Shown here piece after piece: positions 37,471 through 49,809 of a stretch of DNA of 53,604 nucleotides (the stretch's first letter is position 1; each line of letters begins with the position of its first letter). Source of the stretch: Prevotella sp. (GTDB taxonomy: Bacteria; Bacteroidota; Bacteroidia; Bacteroidales; Bacteroidaceae); assembly GCA_022771625.1 (NCBI GenBank), contig JALFCW010000147.1:1-53604 (forward strand), in the 5' to 3' direction. The position numbers and the translations under genes are program-made. The notes under the pieces were generated by a model, which worked only from the letters and a program-made list of their open reading frames with translations, had not been told where the DNA came from and made no database searches.

Positions 37471-39954
37471 ATGAAGAAACTATTTACCTTATTTATATCA
37501 TTGTCGATAGCTGTGACAGTGATGGCACAAGACCTGAAGCTATGGTATAGTCGTCCGGCTGAGCATTGGACGGACGCTTTACCTATAGGCAACTCGCGGA
37601 TGGGTGCAATGGTGTTCGGCGGTGTTGAACAAGAGACATTGCAACTCAACGAGGAGACTTTCTGGGCAGGTGGTCCTCACAACAACCTTAATCCCAAGGG
37701 GCGTTATGCCCTCGACAACATCCGTCAATTAGTGTTCAACGACAATTTTGCCGAGGCACAGAAGATGATTGACGATAACTTTAATACGCCCCAGAACGGT
37801 ATGCGTTTCTTACCGTTGGGCAATGTGAAGCTGAATTTTAATTATCAGCCTGGCTCGTCGCTCCCCCTCGGTGGAGATGGAAGAGGGCTTTATTATCGCG
37901 ACCTCAATATCGAGAATGCCACTTCCACTGTCAGATACAAAGTGGGCGATGTGGAATATACCCGCACTGCCTTTGCCTCGCTTGCTGACGATGTTATTGT
38001 CGTGAGAATAGAGTCGAGTAAGAAGAAAGCACTCTCGTTTTCTCTCGGTTATGATTGTCCTGAGGCACTTCAACCGCAGGTAAGTGTGAAAGGTGCTCAG
38101 CTCACCATGCGCTGCAAGGGAGTAGAGCAGGAAGGTATTCCGTCGGCACTCAATGCCGAATGTCTCATCACCATCAAGGCAGATGGTAAGGTGAAGGTTG
38201 TAGCCGCAGAGGGTAATGGTAGCAAACTAACTGTCAATGACGCTACAGCTGCTACTATTTATATTATAGGTGCTACCAACTTTGTCAACTATCATGATGT
38301 GTCGGGTAATGCCGCCAAGCGTTGTGAAGAGATGATGAAGAAAGCTTTGAAGAAATCGTATAATCAGCTCTTTGCCGCTCATGTGGAAAAGTATTGTGAG
38401 CAGTTTGACCGTGTGGAACTCAACATTCCGATGACCAAGGCTTCGGAGGCAGAGACTGATGTGCGTGTCAAGAACTTTAACCATAGCAACGACCTCAATC
38501 TCATAGCCTTGCTCTATCAGTATGGCCGTTATCTGCTTATTTCCTCGTCGCAACCAGGAGGGCAGGCAGCCAACTTGCAGGGAGTATGGAATGGCGGTAT
38601 GAATGCCCCGTGGGACAGTAAATACACCATCAATATCAATGCCGAGATGAACTACTGGCCTGCCGAGGTGACAAATCTCTCGGAATGTCACGACCCGCTA
38701 TTCTCTCTTGTCAGCGACCTTGCCACTACAGGTGCCGAAGCAGCCAAGGTGCTTTATGGGGCAAAGGGATGGGTGGCCCACCACAACACCGATCTGTGGC
38801 GTATTGCCGGACCGGTGGATGGCGCTTATTATGGAATGTGGCCAAATGGTGGCGCATGGGCTGCCCAACATTTGTGGCAGCACTATCTCTTCACAGGCGA
38901 CAAGGACTTCCTGCGTAAGTATTATCCAGTGCTCAAGGGCTCTGCCGATTTCTATATGAGTCATCTCGTAAAGCATCCTGATTACGGATGGCTTGTCACT
39001 GTTCCGTCGATGTCTCCCGAACATGGTTATCATGCTTCTGGTTCTTCCATTATTGCCGGTTGCACTATGGACAACCAGATTGCCTTTGATGCTCTTAACT
39101 CCACATTACTCGCCACAAAAGCTCTTGGCGGCAATGAACAGTATGAGGACTCGTTGAGTCATACTCTCGCCCTTCTGCCTCCCATGCAGATTGGTCGTCA
39201 CAATCAGGTGCAGGAGTGGTTGGTGGATGCCGATAATCCTAAGGATGAGCATCGTCATATCTCCCATCTTTATGGTCTCTATCCGAGCAATCAGATATCT
39301 CCCACACTCAATCCCCAACTTTTCCAGGCAGCTCGCAACACATTGTTACAGCGTGGAGACAAGGCTACTGGTTGGAGTATTGGTTGGAAGATAAATTTCT
39401 GGGCTCGTATGCTCGATGGCAATCATGCTTTTAATATCATTCGCAATATGCTCTGTCTGTTGCCCAGCGACGCTGTGGCAAAGGATTATCCCAATGGCAG
39501 AACATATCCCAACCTCTTTGATGCCCATCCGCCTTTCCAGATCGACGGTAACTTCGGTTTTACTGCCGGTGTGTCAGAGATGCTTCTGCAGAGTCACGAT
39601 GGTGCCGTTCATCTACTGCCGGCATTGCCTGAGCAGTGGAAGAAAGGTAGTGTAAAAGGATTAGTGGCACGCGGTTCATTCGTCGTTGACATCGAATGGG
39701 ATGGTTCGCAGCTCTCCAAGGCTCGCATCATCTCCCGTCGTGGAGGTACGTTGCGCTTGCGCTCATATATTCCTCTGCAAGGAGAAGGGCTGAAGGTTGC
39801 AACCGGTACATGTCCCAACGAACTGCTTGCGCCCGCAATAGTGAAATCACCTAAGGTTTCCGACGAGATTCGTCCGCAGTCGCCTATTATCCCGAGGGTA
39901 TATGAATACGATATAGAGACAACTCCTGGACAAATAATTAATGTAATTAGATAA
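37471..39954 (+). CDS. Exported glycoside hydrolase family 95 (alpha-L-fucosidase/galactosidase)
   Basis: This 827-residue protein has a signal peptide (about 1-19). GH95 signatures run through the length: [24 protein letters not shown] and [13 protein letters not shown] at the N-terminus, [20 protein letters not shown] in the (alpha/alpha)6 barrel, [21 protein letters not shown], and [19 protein letters not shown]. Family members cleave alpha-1,2-fucose, and some cleave alpha-L-galactose from complex xylans. Next to GH43 and GH97 genes, the L-galactose or fucose side groups of xylan or xyloglucan are plausible targets. It is the first gene of an operon running to 48022. Its TAA overlaps the next ATG by one base, suggesting coupling. 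Confidence 0.9.
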   Translation: MKKLFTLFISLSIAVTVMAQDLKLWYSRPAEHWTDALPIGNSRMGAMVFGGVEQETLQLNEETFWAGGPHNNLNPKGRYALDNIRQLVFNDNFAEAQKMIDDNFNTPQNGMRFLPLGNVKLNFNYQPGSSLPLGGDGRGLYYRDLNIENATSTVRYKVGDVEYTRTAFASLADDVIVVRIESSKKKALSFSLGYDCPEALQPQVSVKGAQLTMRCKGVEQEGIPSALNAECLITIKADGKVKVVAAEGNGSKLTVNDATAATIYIIGATNFVNYHDVSGNAAKRCEEMMKKALKKSYNQLFAAHVEKYCEQFDRVELNIPMTKASEAETDVRVKNFNHSNDLNLIALLYQYGRYLLISSSQPGGQAANLQGVWNGGMNAPWDSKYTININAEMNYWPAEVTNLSECHDPLFSLVSDLATTGAEAAKVLYGAKGWVAHHNTDLWRIAGPVDGAYYGMWPNGGAWAAQHLWQHYLFTGDKDFLRKYYPVLKGSADFYMSHLVKHPDYGWLVTVPSMSPEHGYHASGSSIIAGCTMDNQIAFDALNSTLLATKALGGNEQYEDSLSHTLALLPPMQIGRHNQVQEWLVDADNPKDEHRHISHLYGLYPSNQISPTLNPQLFQAARNTLLQRGDKATGWSIGWKINFWARMLDGNHAFNIIRNMLCLLPSDAVAKDYPNGRTYPNLFDAHPPFQIDGNFGFTAGVSEMLLQSHDGAVHLLPALPEQWKKGSVKGLVARGSFVVDIEWDGSQLSKARIISRRGGTLRLRSYIPLQGEGLKVATGTCPNELLAPAIVKSPKVSDEIRPQSPIIPRVYEYDIETTPGQIINVIR

Positions 39955-41951
39955 TGAAGAAATTATTATTAGGACTCTTGGGCCTTGCCGCAACGATGTC
40001 GGCGATGGCAGAATCAAGAGAGATTGTAAGTCCCAGCGGTGGACTGAAAGTGTGTGTCTGCGACGATGGCGGTAAGGCTGCCTATACTGTGTCGCTCAAT
40101 GGTGTGACGTGTATTGAAACCTCTCCATTAGGAGTAGTACTTAATTTTGCCGACTATTCGTCTGGCTTGAAGATGGCTCAAGGTGAGGCTCAGAAGATTG
40201 TGGATGTAGATTATTCGCTCCGCAATATCAAGCGCTCGCATGTAAGTCATAAGGCATCGGAGATGGTTATCCCGTTTACTAAGGACGGCAAACCGGTGTT
40301 CGACCTTATGATGCATGTATCTGATAATGATGTGGCATTCAAGTATCGCATACATGCACAGGAAAATACACAGGTGGCTGTGGTGAAGGAAGAAAAGACC
40401 GGTTTTGTTCTTCCTGACGGCACTACCACCTTCCTCTGTCCACAGAGTACCCCTATGAATGGCTTTGCCCGCACGTCTCCGAGTTACGAGACCAACTATA
40501 CTCTCGATGACACTATGGGCAAGAATGGATGGAACGAGGGATATTCATTTCCGTGTCTGTTTAAGGTACAGCACCCCCAAGCCCCCCGAGGGGGGAAGTC
40601 CAATGCGGCATGGGTTCTGATTTCTGAGACTGGCGTCGATGGTTCTTATTGCGCAGGCCGTCTCCTCTGCGCAGCCAATTCCCCCCTTGCGGGGACAGAG
40701 AGGGCTGGTGTTTATACCATCGGTCAACCCCAGAAGGGTGAGATGAATGGTGTTGGTGATGTGTCTCCTGCCATTGCCCTGCCTGGTGAAACACCGTGGC
40801 GCACTATCACCATCGGTGAGACTCTTGCTCCAATTGTCGAAACCACTATCCCCTTTGATGTCGTAAAACCCAAGTATGCCGCCAAGAGTGAGGCAAAGTA
40901 TGGTCGTGGTTCTTGGAGTTGGATTATCGGTATGGACCCCTCGTGCAACTTCGACGAGCAGAAGCGTTACATCGACTTCTCTGCCGCTATGGGATATGAG
41001 TCGGTACTCGTAGATGCATTATGGGACACCCAGATAGGCCGTGAAAAGATTGCCGAACTGGCACGTTATGGCAAGTCGAAGGGTGTGGCTCTCTATTTGT
41101 GGTATAACAGTAATGGTGCTTGGAATGATGCTCCCCAGGGACCCCGTCATCTGATGGATAAGTCACAAGCCCGTCGTGCTGAGATGGCATGGATGCAGAG
41201 CATCGGTATTCGTGGTATCAAGGTGGATTTCTTTGGTGGCGACAAGCAACCTATGATGCAGCTCTATGAGGATATCCTCGCCGACGCCAACGATTTCGGT
41301 CTGCTCGTCATCTTCCATGGATGCACCCTTCCTCGCGGTTGGGAGCGCATGTTCCCTGCCTATGCAGCTTCCGAGGCTGTACTTGCCAGTGAGAACTTGC
41401 ATTTCTCTCAGGGTATGTGTGATGCCGAGGCTCGCAATGCCTGCATCCATCCCTTCATCCGCAACACCGTGGGATCGATGGATTTCGGTGGTTCCACTCT
41501 CAACAAGTTCTATAATGCCAACAACAAGAGTGGCAGTCAGCGCAAAACATCTGATGTCTTTGCCCTTGCCACTGCCATCATGTTCCAGAGTCCTGTGCAG
41601 CACTTTGCCCTTGCTCCCAATAATCTTGAGGATGCTCCCTCATGGGCTATCGACTTTATGAAGAAGGTGCCCACCACATGGGACGACGTGAAGTTTATCG
41701 ACGGATATCCTGGTAAGTATTGCGTCATGGCCCGTCGCACTGGCAACAAGTGGTATGTTGTGGGAATAAATGCCCAGGAGTCTCCCGTCAAACTCAAGCT
41801 CTCTCTCCCGATGTTCTCTGCTGGCAGTCTTCTGAATCTCTACTCTGATACCGAGAAGCTCGAGGGTTCTCTGAAAACATTGAAACTCTCCAAGAAGCAG
41901 CAGATTCAAATCTCGATCCCTTGTAACGGTGGATTGGTGATTACCGAATAA
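39954..41951 (+). CDS. Exported glycoside hydrolase family 97 (probable alpha-galactosidase)
   Basis: This 665-residue protein has a signal peptide (about 1-19). The N-terminal beta-sandwich (IVSPSGGLKVCVCDDGG) and catalytic barrel (WSWIIGMDPSCNFDEQKRYIDF, GIRGIKVDFFGGD with Asp425) match GH97. The Asp in the KVDF motif fits the retaining alpha-galactosidase branch, whereas SusB-type alpha-glucosidases use glutamates as a base. Two in-frame palindromic inserts interrupt the N-terminal domain: one encodes HPQAPRGGKSN near residue 206, the other ANSPLAGTERAG near residue 242. Both coincide with C-run/G-run palindromes at DNA level (40571-40600 and 40678-40710). Whether the enzyme still folds is uncertain, but the frame is intact. 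Confidence 0.85.
   Translation: MKKLLLGLLGLAATMSAMAESREIVSPSGGLKVCVCDDGGKAAYTVSLNGVTCIETSPLGVVLNFADYSSGLKMAQGEAQKIVDVDYSLRNIKRSHVSHKASEMVIPFTKDGKPVFDLMMHVSDNDVAFKYRIHAQENTQVAVVKEEKTGFVLPDGTTTFLCPQSTPMNGFARTSPSYETNYTLDDTMGKNGWNEGYSFPCLFKVQHPQAPRGGKSNAAWVLISETGVDGSYCAGRLLCAANSPLAGTERAGVYTIGQPQKGEMNGVGDVSPAIALPGETPWRTITIGETLAPIVETTIPFDVVKPKYAAKSEAKYGRGSWSWIIGMDPSCNFDEQKRYIDFSAAMGYESVLVDALWDTQIGREKIAELARYGKSKGVALYLWYNSNGAWNDAPQGPRHLMDKSQARRAEMAWMQSIGIRGIKVDFFGGDKQPMMQLYEDILADANDFGLLVIFHGCTLPRGWERMFPAYAASEAVLASENLHFSQGMCDAEARNACIHPFIRNTVGSMDFGGSTLNKFYNANNKSGSQRKTSDVFALATAIMFQSPVQHFALAPNNLEDAPSWAIDFMKKVPTTWDDVKFIDGYPGKYCVMARRTGNKWYVVGINAQESPVKLKLSLPMFSAGSLLNLYSDTEKLEGSLKTLKLSKKQQIQISIPCNGGLVITE
40571..40600. 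repeat. GC-rich palindromic element inside the GH97 gene, copy 1
   Basis: Six C, then GA, then six G form a perfect palindrome core (40582-40595), preceded by CACCCCCAAG and followed by AAG. It is read in frame as part of the enzyme. Confidence 0.7.
40678..40710. repeat. GC-rich palindromic element inside the GH97 gene, copy 2
   Basis: CCCCCCTTGCGGGG at 40681-40694, followed by ACAGAGAGGGCTGG, resembles copy 1 in reverse orientation. It is also read in frame. It resembles short palindromes normally found between genes in this group of bacteria. Confidence 0.65.
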
Positions 41952-41954
41952 TAA

Positions 41955-44315
<2,361 letters not shown>

Positions 44316-44354
44316 AATATTGAAAAATTGAAAAATTGAAAAAATTGAAATAAT
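44316..44354 (+). repeat. ATTGAAAA short tandem repeat between two genes
   Basis: The 39-bp gap is almost entirely ATTGAAAA repeated four times with small spacing changes. It has no hairpin. Such slippage-prone tracts could vary in length. Confidence 0.7.
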
Positions 44355-46343
44355 ATGAAGAAAAAACTGATTTTTGCAGCCTTGTCAATGGTTGCTACTC
44401 TGGCAACAGCCCAGAACCCCTATCTCCCTCTTTGGGAGCACTTGCCCGACGGCGAGCCCCGCGTGTTCGAGGATCCCGATAATCCCGGTAAGATGAGAGC
44501 TTATATCATAGGCTCACACGACCTTACCTACACCGCCTACTGCGGTCCCGACATCCGCATGTGGTCGGCACCAGTGGAAGACTTGACCCAGTGGCGCGAC
44601 GAGGGCCCTATCTTCTCATACTTCGTCAATGGAAAGTGGGACACAATGTTCGCTCCCGACCTTGTGGAGACTGTTGACAAGACAACCGGTAAGAAAACCT
44701 ATTGGCTCTATCCCCACTCACGCGGATGGCGTCGTGTGGCTACGGTGTGCAAGGGCGATCGTCCTGACGGACCGTTCACTCCCGTCAATCTCAATGCCGA
44801 TGGAACAGCTTGTGTAGATGGTTCGCTCATCGACTTCGACCCCTCGGTATTCGTTGAGAAGATCACCAATAAGAAGGATCCTGACTATGCCCGCGGATTC
44901 CGTGCATACGTGTTCTATGGTTTCCGCCATTCCACAGCTTACGAGCTCGACCAGGACAATATGTATGCAGTGCGCCCCGGTACAGAGATTCACGATTACT
45001 TCATTCCTGCCTCCGAGCGTTATGGAGTGATTCGCGACCCCGAGGGAACACAATATCCCGCCCTTTATAAGGGTCAGAATCCTGGTGATTTCAATTTTTT
45101 TGAGGCATCCAGCATACGTCAAGTAGGTAATAAGTATGTGATGGTGTTCTCTGGATATAGCGGTCCGGAATACGGACAGGGTTCTACCAACTCCGCCTTG
45201 CGTTATGCCTTCGGCGATTCTCCCCTCGGTCCTTGGCGCTCAGGAGGTGTGCTTGTCGATTCACGTGGTATAGTGCCCAATGAAGACGGTACACATCTTG
45301 TTGGTATGAATGCCGCCCACAACACCCACGGTTCTATCCAGGAAATCAATGGTCAGTGGTATGTCTTCTATCATCGTCCTCCCCGTGGTTTCGGTTTTGC
45401 GCGTCAGGCAATGGTAGCCCCCATCAAGATTGAGTGGGACAAGAAACCTGTGGCAAAGGGTGGCGTGGTGCGCATCACTGCCTACGACCCCTATGCCAAG
45501 AACAACGAGTGGACAGCCAAGGCTTCCGACGGTATGCAATATACTGGTGCAGAGGTGACAAGTGAGGGATTCCATATCTTCGGTCTTCCTCCCTACGCTT
45601 ATTATTCAGCTGGTTATGCATGCTATATGAGCGACCAGAAGTGGATGCAGGACAACTTCGACGTATGGAACAACAGTATGGACCTTGTAGGAGTGCCCAA
45701 TGGCGGAGTGGTTGGATTCAAGTACTTCGGCTTTGGCGGTCTTGCTAAGCACACCAAGGGAATCAAACCATTTGAAGGAACAAAGAAAGGAGACAACACC
45801 AAGCTCTGTATCAATATGACTCCGAAGGGCAAGGGAGCCTTCCGTGTGCGCGTGATGCTCGATGGTCCTTACGCAAATTCAACATGGAATGGTAAGGAAA
45901 TAGCTGTTGTAAATGTACCTGCCAATGCTGCCAAGGAGGCAAATACCTACGAGGTGGCAGTTCCTGCCGTAGAGGGACTCACTGGCAAGCATGGTATATA
46001 TCTCGTGGTGGAAGGAGCAGGCAATGAACCGCTTGTTGATTTCCACGGTATAGGTTTCGCCAAGACAGGTAAACCCTGCCAGCGTCCTGTCGTTCCCACA
46101 GTTTCCATACTTGTTGATGGCAAGGCATTGGCAATGCCCGCCAAGCCACTCTTCTCCACCAATGACAACGGTTTGATGGATCTCTCTCATTATCAGTTGT
46201 ATGCTCCTCTCACAGACAAGTCGGTTATCAAGGCAACAGCCAATGGTGGAGATGTAGATATCAAGATTGGTAAGATTACCGATGGCAGAGCCACTGTGAG
46301 ATGTACCTTAAATGGTAAAGAGAAAGTATATCTTATTAATTAA
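44355..46343 (+). CDS. Exported GH43-like enzyme with C-terminal CBM6-like region
   Basis: This 662-residue protein has a signal peptide (about 1-19). The N-terminal half is a GH43-type five-bladed propeller: EPRVFEDPDNPGKMRAYIIGSHD, MFAPDLVE, SLIDFDPSVFVE, NFFEASSIRQVGNKYVMVFSGYS. The acidic residues at the expected three positions are present, but the motifs are less standard than in neighbouring GH43 genes. From about residue 390 a carbohydrate-binding-module-like beta-sandwich follows (DLVGVPNGGVVGFKYFGFGG, GIYLVVEG), then a short C-terminal domain. It probably acts on arabinosyl or xylosyl side chains outside the cytoplasm. It lies 39 bp after the CE6-GH43 gene in the same operon. Confidence 0.8.
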   Translation: MKKKLIFAALSMVATLATAQNPYLPLWEHLPDGEPRVFEDPDNPGKMRAYIIGSHDLTYTAYCGPDIRMWSAPVEDLTQWRDEGPIFSYFVNGKWDTMFAPDLVETVDKTTGKKTYWLYPHSRGWRRVATVCKGDRPDGPFTPVNLNADGTACVDGSLIDFDPSVFVEKITNKKDPDYARGFRAYVFYGFRHSTAYELDQDNMYAVRPGTEIHDYFIPASERYGVIRDPEGTQYPALYKGQNPGDFNFFEASSIRQVGNKYVMVFSGYSGPEYGQGSTNSALRYAFGDSPLGPWRSGGVLVDSRGIVPNEDGTHLVGMNAAHNTHGSIQEINGQWYVFYHRPPRGFGFARQAMVAPIKIEWDKKPVAKGGVVRITAYDPYAKNNEWTAKASDGMQYTGAEVTSEGFHIFGLPPYAYYSAGYACYMSDQKWMQDNFDVWNNSMDLVGVPNGGVVGFKYFGFGGLAKHTKGIKPFEGTKKGDNTKLCINMTPKGKGAFRVRVMLDGPYANSTWNGKEIAVVNVPANAAKEANTYEVAVPAVEGLTGKHGIYLVVEGAGNEPLVDFHGIGFAKTGKPCQRPVVPTVSILVDGKALAMPAKPLFSTNDNGLMDLSHYQLYAPLTDKSVIKATANGGDVDIKIGKITDGRATVRCTLNGKEKVYLIN

Positions 46344-46354
46344 TTATTATTATT

Positions 46355-48022
46355 ATGAAAAAAACTCTATTGACTATGGTTGCAGCAGGAGTTATGGCAA
46401 CAGGAGCCATGGCACAGACCGCAACATTCAAGTACTTCAGCTATGAAGGCAATGACAGTCGATTCGACAAGACTATCGACAATGCCAATGAGTATTTTAA
46501 CCCCGTGATGGCTGGATTCTATCCCGACCCGTCCATCTGTCGCAAGGGAGATACCTATTACCTTGTCAACTCGTCGTTCTCGTTCTTCCCCGGTGTACCA
46601 ATCTTCGAGAGCAAGGACCTTGTCAACTGGAAGCAGATAGGTCATGTGCTCGACCGCGAGAGTCAGTTGCCTCTCGGCAATCAGCGTGTGTCGGGAGGTA
46701 TCTTTGCCCCGGCAATCTCATATAACGAGAAGAACAAGACCTTCTATATGATTACCACCAATGTGGGCAAAGGCAATTTCTATGTGAAGAGTCAGGATCC
46801 TGCAAAGGGATGGAGCGAGCCGATTTATCTGAAAGAGGTGGGCGGTATCGACCCGTCGTTCTTCTTTGATAAGAACGGTAAGGCTTACATAGTGAACAAC
46901 GACGCCCCATCGAGCAAGCCCAACTATGAGGGTGAGCGCTCGATATGGATACACGAGTTTGACGTGAAGAACGACTGCGTCATCGGTGAGCAGAAGGAAA
47001 TACTGAGAGGCGGAACCCATGTGGTTAAGAACCCGATATGGATAGAGGGTCCGCATCTCTTCAAGGTGGGTAAATATTATTATCTTATGTGCGCCGAGGG
47101 TGGAACATGCGATTTCCACAGTGAGGTGATTCTCAGGGCAAAAGACCCAATGGGACCATGGGAGGAATACACCGAAGGCAATCCTATATTGACACAGCGA
47201 GTGGGACTTGACCCCAACCGCCCCGATATTGTGACAAGTGCCGGACATGCCGACATTGTACAGGGTCCGAAAGGTGATTGGTGGGCAGTGTTCCTCGCTT
47301 GCCGTCCCTATCAGGATGATTTCTATAACACAGGTCGCGACACGTATTTGCTGCCTGTGACATGGAAGGACGGATGGCCCACAATACTCGAAAGCGGACG
47401 CGTGGTGCCCACAGTCAACAAGAAGGCTGGTTTGCAATATGAGGCTGGATTGTGTAATACCGGTAATTTCAGCTATGTAGATCGTTTCGACAGTCCCACA
47501 CTCGACATGCGCTGGATGTATCTGCGTAATCCCGACCTCTCGGCATATAATGTGGGAAGTAATGGCTTGAGTATCAAGGCTTCGGATGCCAATATCCATC
47601 AGGTGAAGCCCATCACGGCTGTGTTCCGTCGCCAGCAGCACAATACCTTCACTGCCGAGACGGAAGTAATGTTCACCCCCGCTAATGACAAGGAACTGGC
47701 AGGTTTCGCCCTGTTGCAGAACGAACAATATAACTTCACCTTTGGCAAGACAAAGATAGGCGGACGCACAGCCATCGTTCTCACGCGCGCAGAGAAGAAC
47801 AATGTTGTGATAGGTTCGAAGTTCCTCTGCGAGAAATGTGCCGATAAGCCAGTCAAGCTTCGCATCCATGGTGATGGGCGTTATTACGACTTCAGTTACT
47901 CGTTAGATGGTTCCACTTGGAATATTATCGCCCAGGGCGTTGATGCAGTCAACCTTAGCACCCATCAATCGGGTGGATTCATTGGAGCATGCATCGGTTT
48001 GTATGCCACCAAGAATAAGTAA
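46355..48022 (+). CDS. Exported GH43 beta-xylosidase/arabinofuranosidase
   Basis: This 555-residue protein has a signal peptide (about 1-21). The three GH43 catalytic acids are clear: base D58 in GFYPDPSICR, pKa-modulating D166 in GGIDPSFFFD, and acid E231 in WIEGPHLFK. The catalytic propeller covers about 47-345, and a C-terminal concanavalin-like domain (about 365-553: FDSPTLDMRWMYLRNP, AGFALLQNEQYNF) is typical of beta-xylosidases. It lies 11 bp after the preceding gene and is the last gene of the operon, with a strong terminator 20 nt later. Family assignment is firm; xylosidase versus arabinofuranosidase activity is not resolved. Confidence 0.92.
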   Translation: MKKTLLTMVAAGVMATGAMAQTATFKYFSYEGNDSRFDKTIDNANEYFNPVMAGFYPDPSICRKGDTYYLVNSSFSFFPGVPIFESKDLVNWKQIGHVLDRESQLPLGNQRVSGGIFAPAISYNEKNKTFYMITTNVGKGNFYVKSQDPAKGWSEPIYLKEVGGIDPSFFFDKNGKAYIVNNDAPSSKPNYEGERSIWIHEFDVKNDCVIGEQKEILRGGTHVVKNPIWIEGPHLFKVGKYYYLMCAEGGTCDFHSEVILRAKDPMGPWEEYTEGNPILTQRVGLDPNRPDIVTSAGHADIVQGPKGDWWAVFLACRPYQDDFYNTGRDTYLLPVTWKDGWPTILESGRVVPTVNKKAGLQYEAGLCNTGNFSYVDRFDSPTLDMRWMYLRNPDLSAYNVGSNGLSIKASDANIHQVKPITAVFRRQQHNTFTAETEVMFTPANDKELAGFALLQNEQYNFTFGKTKIGGRTAIVLTRAEKNNVVIGSKFLCEKCADKPVKLRIHGDGRYYDFSYSLDGSTWNIIAQGVDAVNLSTHQSGGFIGACIGLYATKNK

Positions 48023-48041
48023 AAAACACTATAAATGCTGT

Positions 48042-48088
48042 CAAAATCCCTATGCAATGCAAAATTGTATAGGGATTTTGCTTTTTTT
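48042..48088 (+). terminator. Strong intrinsic terminator after the GH operon
   Basis: A perfect 12-bp stem, CAAAATCCCTAT (48042-48053) with its complement at 48069-48080, is followed by C and seven T. Confidence 0.9.
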
Positions 48089-48098
48089 CTTATAAAAA

Positions 48099-48130
48099 TT
48101 TGCAAATTATAAGAATTTATATTATTTTTG
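48099..48130 (+). promoter_or_regulatory. Promoter of the transglutaminase-like operon
   Basis: TTTG at 48099-48102 and TATTTTTG at 48123-48130 are 20 nt apart, right after the terminator, with the start codon 32 nt downstream. Confidence 0.75.
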
Positions 48131-48162
48131 CAGCGAGTTAGCTAACAAAAATTATTTGGAAG

Positions 48163-49797
48163 ATGAAGAAACTATTGATAGGAATCTTTTCAATCCTTTG
48201 CTTGACTAATGTCAATGCTCAGGACAACTTTAAGAGTGAATTCGATGAATTCAGAACAGAAAGCATGAAGGAGTTTAATGATTTCCGCAAAGAATGTTTT
48301 GCGGAATACATTGACTTTGTGCGTCAGGCTTGGGCAGAAGTTGGAGTTGAGCGTCCTATTCCGTTGCCGGAGGATGAGGTGTTTGTACCAGAAATCAATA
48401 ACGATGCCGACCCCGAGACAAATTCATGGCTTAGTAGGCAGCTTGGAACCCTGAAGACGAAGATCTTGGGTGTTTTCTCTTCGAAAAAGAAGAAGGAAAC
48501 TCCTGTAGATGCTGATGCAATGCCCGAAAACTTGAAATCGGAAAAGAAACAGCAAGAAGTGGCAAACGCCAAGCCTGGTAAGGGTAATGATGCTGTTGAG
48601 GCCTTGTATGAGAGAATTCGTGCTCCTAAGGATCCCTATCAGCAGCCGCAGCCCCTGTCGCCAGTTCAGGAAGACAAGTCGTCGCTCAACGACTATTATG
48701 CATTTAAGTCGTTTGGCACCGAGTATAAGGTGAGGATGGGCGACAATTGCCGATTCAATTTGGAGTATGTGGGTTCTAATGCCATTGCCGATGCCCTCAA
48801 GAACATGCTCCACACACAGTTTGACAATATTCTCTTCGATTGCTTAAAGTTGCGTGAGGAGCACCATCTCTCCGACTGGGCATATTATCAGATGCTCTGT
48901 GATTTGGTTGACTCATTCTATGGCAAGGAGACCAACGAGGCCAATCTCGTACTTGCCTTCCTCTATATGCAGTCGGGATATAAAATTCGCATGGGTCACG
49001 ACCGCGAGCATGTTTTTGTGTTGTTGGCATCCAAGCACCGAATCACAGGTAAACCATATTATAAGTTGGGTGATGACAACTTTTATCCTATGCGAGGCAA
49101 AAGTCCCGAAAGGATGAGTATATGCGATGTGCCATTCCAGAAGGAGATGGGGCTTTCGCTCATAATTCCCGATATACAGGATTTCGCTTTCGAGGCCACT
49201 GAGCCAAGAACGATATCTTCGTTGAGATACCCCGAATTTTCGTTTACCATCAGTCTCAACAAGAATCTTATAGATTTCTATAACACATATCCCAGTTCAG
49301 TCCTCGGTAACAATGATATGACAAGATGGGCAATGTATGCCAATGCACCGATGACGGAGGAGGTGAAAAACCAACTCTATCCGCAGATGAGCGCAAAGCT
49401 CCAGGGACTCTCTGAGTATGAGGCTGTTTCACGCCTGTTGAATTGGGTGCAGACGGGATTCGATTATAAGTTCGACAACGAGGTGTGGGGTCACGACCGC
49501 CCGTTCTTTGGCGAGGAGAGCTTGTTCTATCCTTATTGCGACTGCGAGGACCGTGCCATCCTTCTGTCTCATCTTGTGCGCGACCTTGTAGGTTTGAATA
49601 CCGCCCTCGTGTATGTTCCCGGTCATCTTGCCATGGCTGTGGAGTTTAACAAATATGTTGACGGCTGCTATTTCTTGGTTGACGGGAGACGATTCACATT
49701 CTGCGACCCAACGTATGTAGTCAGCAGAATCGGCGAATACAGTCCACAGACCCAGCTTGACAAGGCTCAGCTTTATTTGCTTGAAAAAGGAATTTAA
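48163..49797 (+). CDS. Exported transglutaminase-like protein, paralog 1
   Basis: This 544-residue protein has a signal peptide (about 1-19). A charged helical segment with repeated FDEFR/FNDFRKE motifs (about 22-50) follows, then a low-complexity linker (about 65-165) and a conserved C-terminal half. A transglutaminase/cysteine-protease-like triad is visible: Cys in YCDCEDRAILL (C459 or C461), His488 in VPGHLAMAVE and Asp515 in FTFCDPTY. The next gene is a full-length paralog with the same triad. The fold could be a protease, peptide cyclase or crosslinker. The substrate is unknown. I do not recognise a named family for the N-terminal part. Confidence 0.7.
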   Translation: MKKLLIGIFSILCLTNVNAQDNFKSEFDEFRTESMKEFNDFRKECFAEYIDFVRQAWAEVGVERPIPLPEDEVFVPEINNDADPETNSWLSRQLGTLKTKILGVFSSKKKKETPVDADAMPENLKSEKKQQEVANAKPGKGNDAVEALYERIRAPKDPYQQPQPLSPVQEDKSSLNDYYAFKSFGTEYKVRMGDNCRFNLEYVGSNAIADALKNMLHTQFDNILFDCLKLREEHHLSDWAYYQMLCDLVDSFYGKETNEANLVLAFLYMQSGYKIRMGHDREHVFVLLASKHRITGKPYYKLGDDNFYPMRGKSPERMSICDVPFQKEMGLSLIIPDIQDFAFEATEPRTISSLRYPEFSFTISLNKNLIDFYNTYPSSVLGNNDMTRWAMYANAPMTEEVKNQLYPQMSAKLQGLSEYEAVSRLLNWVQTGFDYKFDNEVWGHDRPFFGEESLFYPYCDCEDRAILLSHLVRDLVGLNTALVYVPGHLAMAVEFNKYVDGCYFLVDGRRFTFCDPTYVVSRIGEYSPQTQLDKAQLYLLEKGI

Positions 49798-49809
49798 TAT
49801 TTATATGTT

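Noticed and set aside
46718..47869. 383-codon open frame on the - strand
   Set aside because: It lies wholly inside the GH43 gene on the opposite strand, whose catalytic motifs are complete; the antisense translation shows no domain.
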